From Azovibrio restrictus DSM 23866 (lineage in GTDB: Bacteria > Pseudomonadota > Gammaproteobacteria > Burkholderiales > Rhodocyclaceae): DNA of 43,826 nucleotides. Below, one piece after another: positions 43,757 through 43,826 of the stretch. Position 1 is the first letter of the stretch. Each line of letters starts with the position of its first letter. The translations under genes and the position numbers were made by a program. The notes beneath the pieces are model-generated. The model searched no databases and was not told the origin of the DNA. It saw only the letters and a list, made by a program, of their open reading frames with translations. The DNA lies in contig NZ_AUCH01000026.1 of the NCBI RefSeq assembly GCF_000429665.1, positions 1 to 43,826 on the forward strand. Reading direction: 5' to 3'.

Positions 43757-43826
43757 CCCCGCCACCGGGCCGGCAGCGGGCGCACCTCGCCCTATGTGGG
43801 CAGCAATTTCATCCTCGGCGCCAGCA

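Noticed and set aside
29547..43826. CRISPR array or guide array for a CRISPR-associated transposon
   Set aside because: No regularly spaced direct repeats and no cas genes were found; TniQ here is not next to any Cas protein.

Overview
The window reads as chromosome of a GC-rich betaproteobacterium, possibly a member of the Rhodocyclales. This is inferred from the tuf/S10/spc/alpha ribosomal gene order without a break and the high-GC codon choice; the genus is not shown by the sequence. Positions 1 to about 29.5 kb look like ordinary core or lineage genome. From about 29.6 kb to the right edge the DNA is lower in GC, has many short repeats, and holds a transposition module.

Region 1 (1-14.2 kb): the end of tuf, then 30 genes all on the plus strand: rpsJ-rplC-D-W-B-rpsS-rplV-rpsC-rplP-rpmC-rpsQ, rplN-X-E-rpsN-rpsH-rplF-R-rpsE-rpmD-rplO-secY-infA-rpmJ, rpsM-K-D-rpoA-rplQ. 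Candidate control points are a hairpin between tuf and rpsJ, a promoter plus two hairpins between rpsJ and rplC, a promoter/hairpin overlap before rplN, and a strong terminator after rplQ.

Region 2 (14.2-29.5 kb): a minus-strand run of an Atm1-type ABC exporter, a CHASE/PAS histidine kinase, a receiver/anti-sigma-type ATPase and a receiver/PAS/PP2C phosphatase (a signalling relay). It is followed by an acyl-CoA thioesterase, a FadL/OmpP1 porin, a DUF2802-like membrane protein, a SPOR-domain protein, a TPR protein, RidA, RecG, a solitary HicA-like protein, a DnaJ-related DUF1992 protein, two conserved hypotheticals and a DUF4349 lipoprotein.

Region 3 (29.6-36.0 kb): accessory DNA. An outer-membrane protein gene is bracketed by degenerate direct repeats, next to long palindromes and about 0.8 kb without a gene. 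A truncated HAD-like ORF and an HExxH protein follow. Then comes a minus-strand cluster: a 52-residue SMP-like protein, a 741-residue ankyrin-repeat protein and a HicA-like protein.

Region 4 (36.0-43.8 kb): a Tn7-like transposition operon on the minus strand: small HTH protein, TnsA, TnsB, TnsC and two different short TniQ proteins. Facing away from it is a repressor-type HTH gene with a downstream membrane-protein gene. The layout resembles a temperate-phage switch (paired operators, apparently leaderless repressor) controlling a Tn7-type transposase. A candidate RNA of about 70 nt, with its own promoter and terminator, lies antisense in the leader between the small HTH gene and tnsA. No CRISPR array was seen, and the transposon ends could not be fixed.
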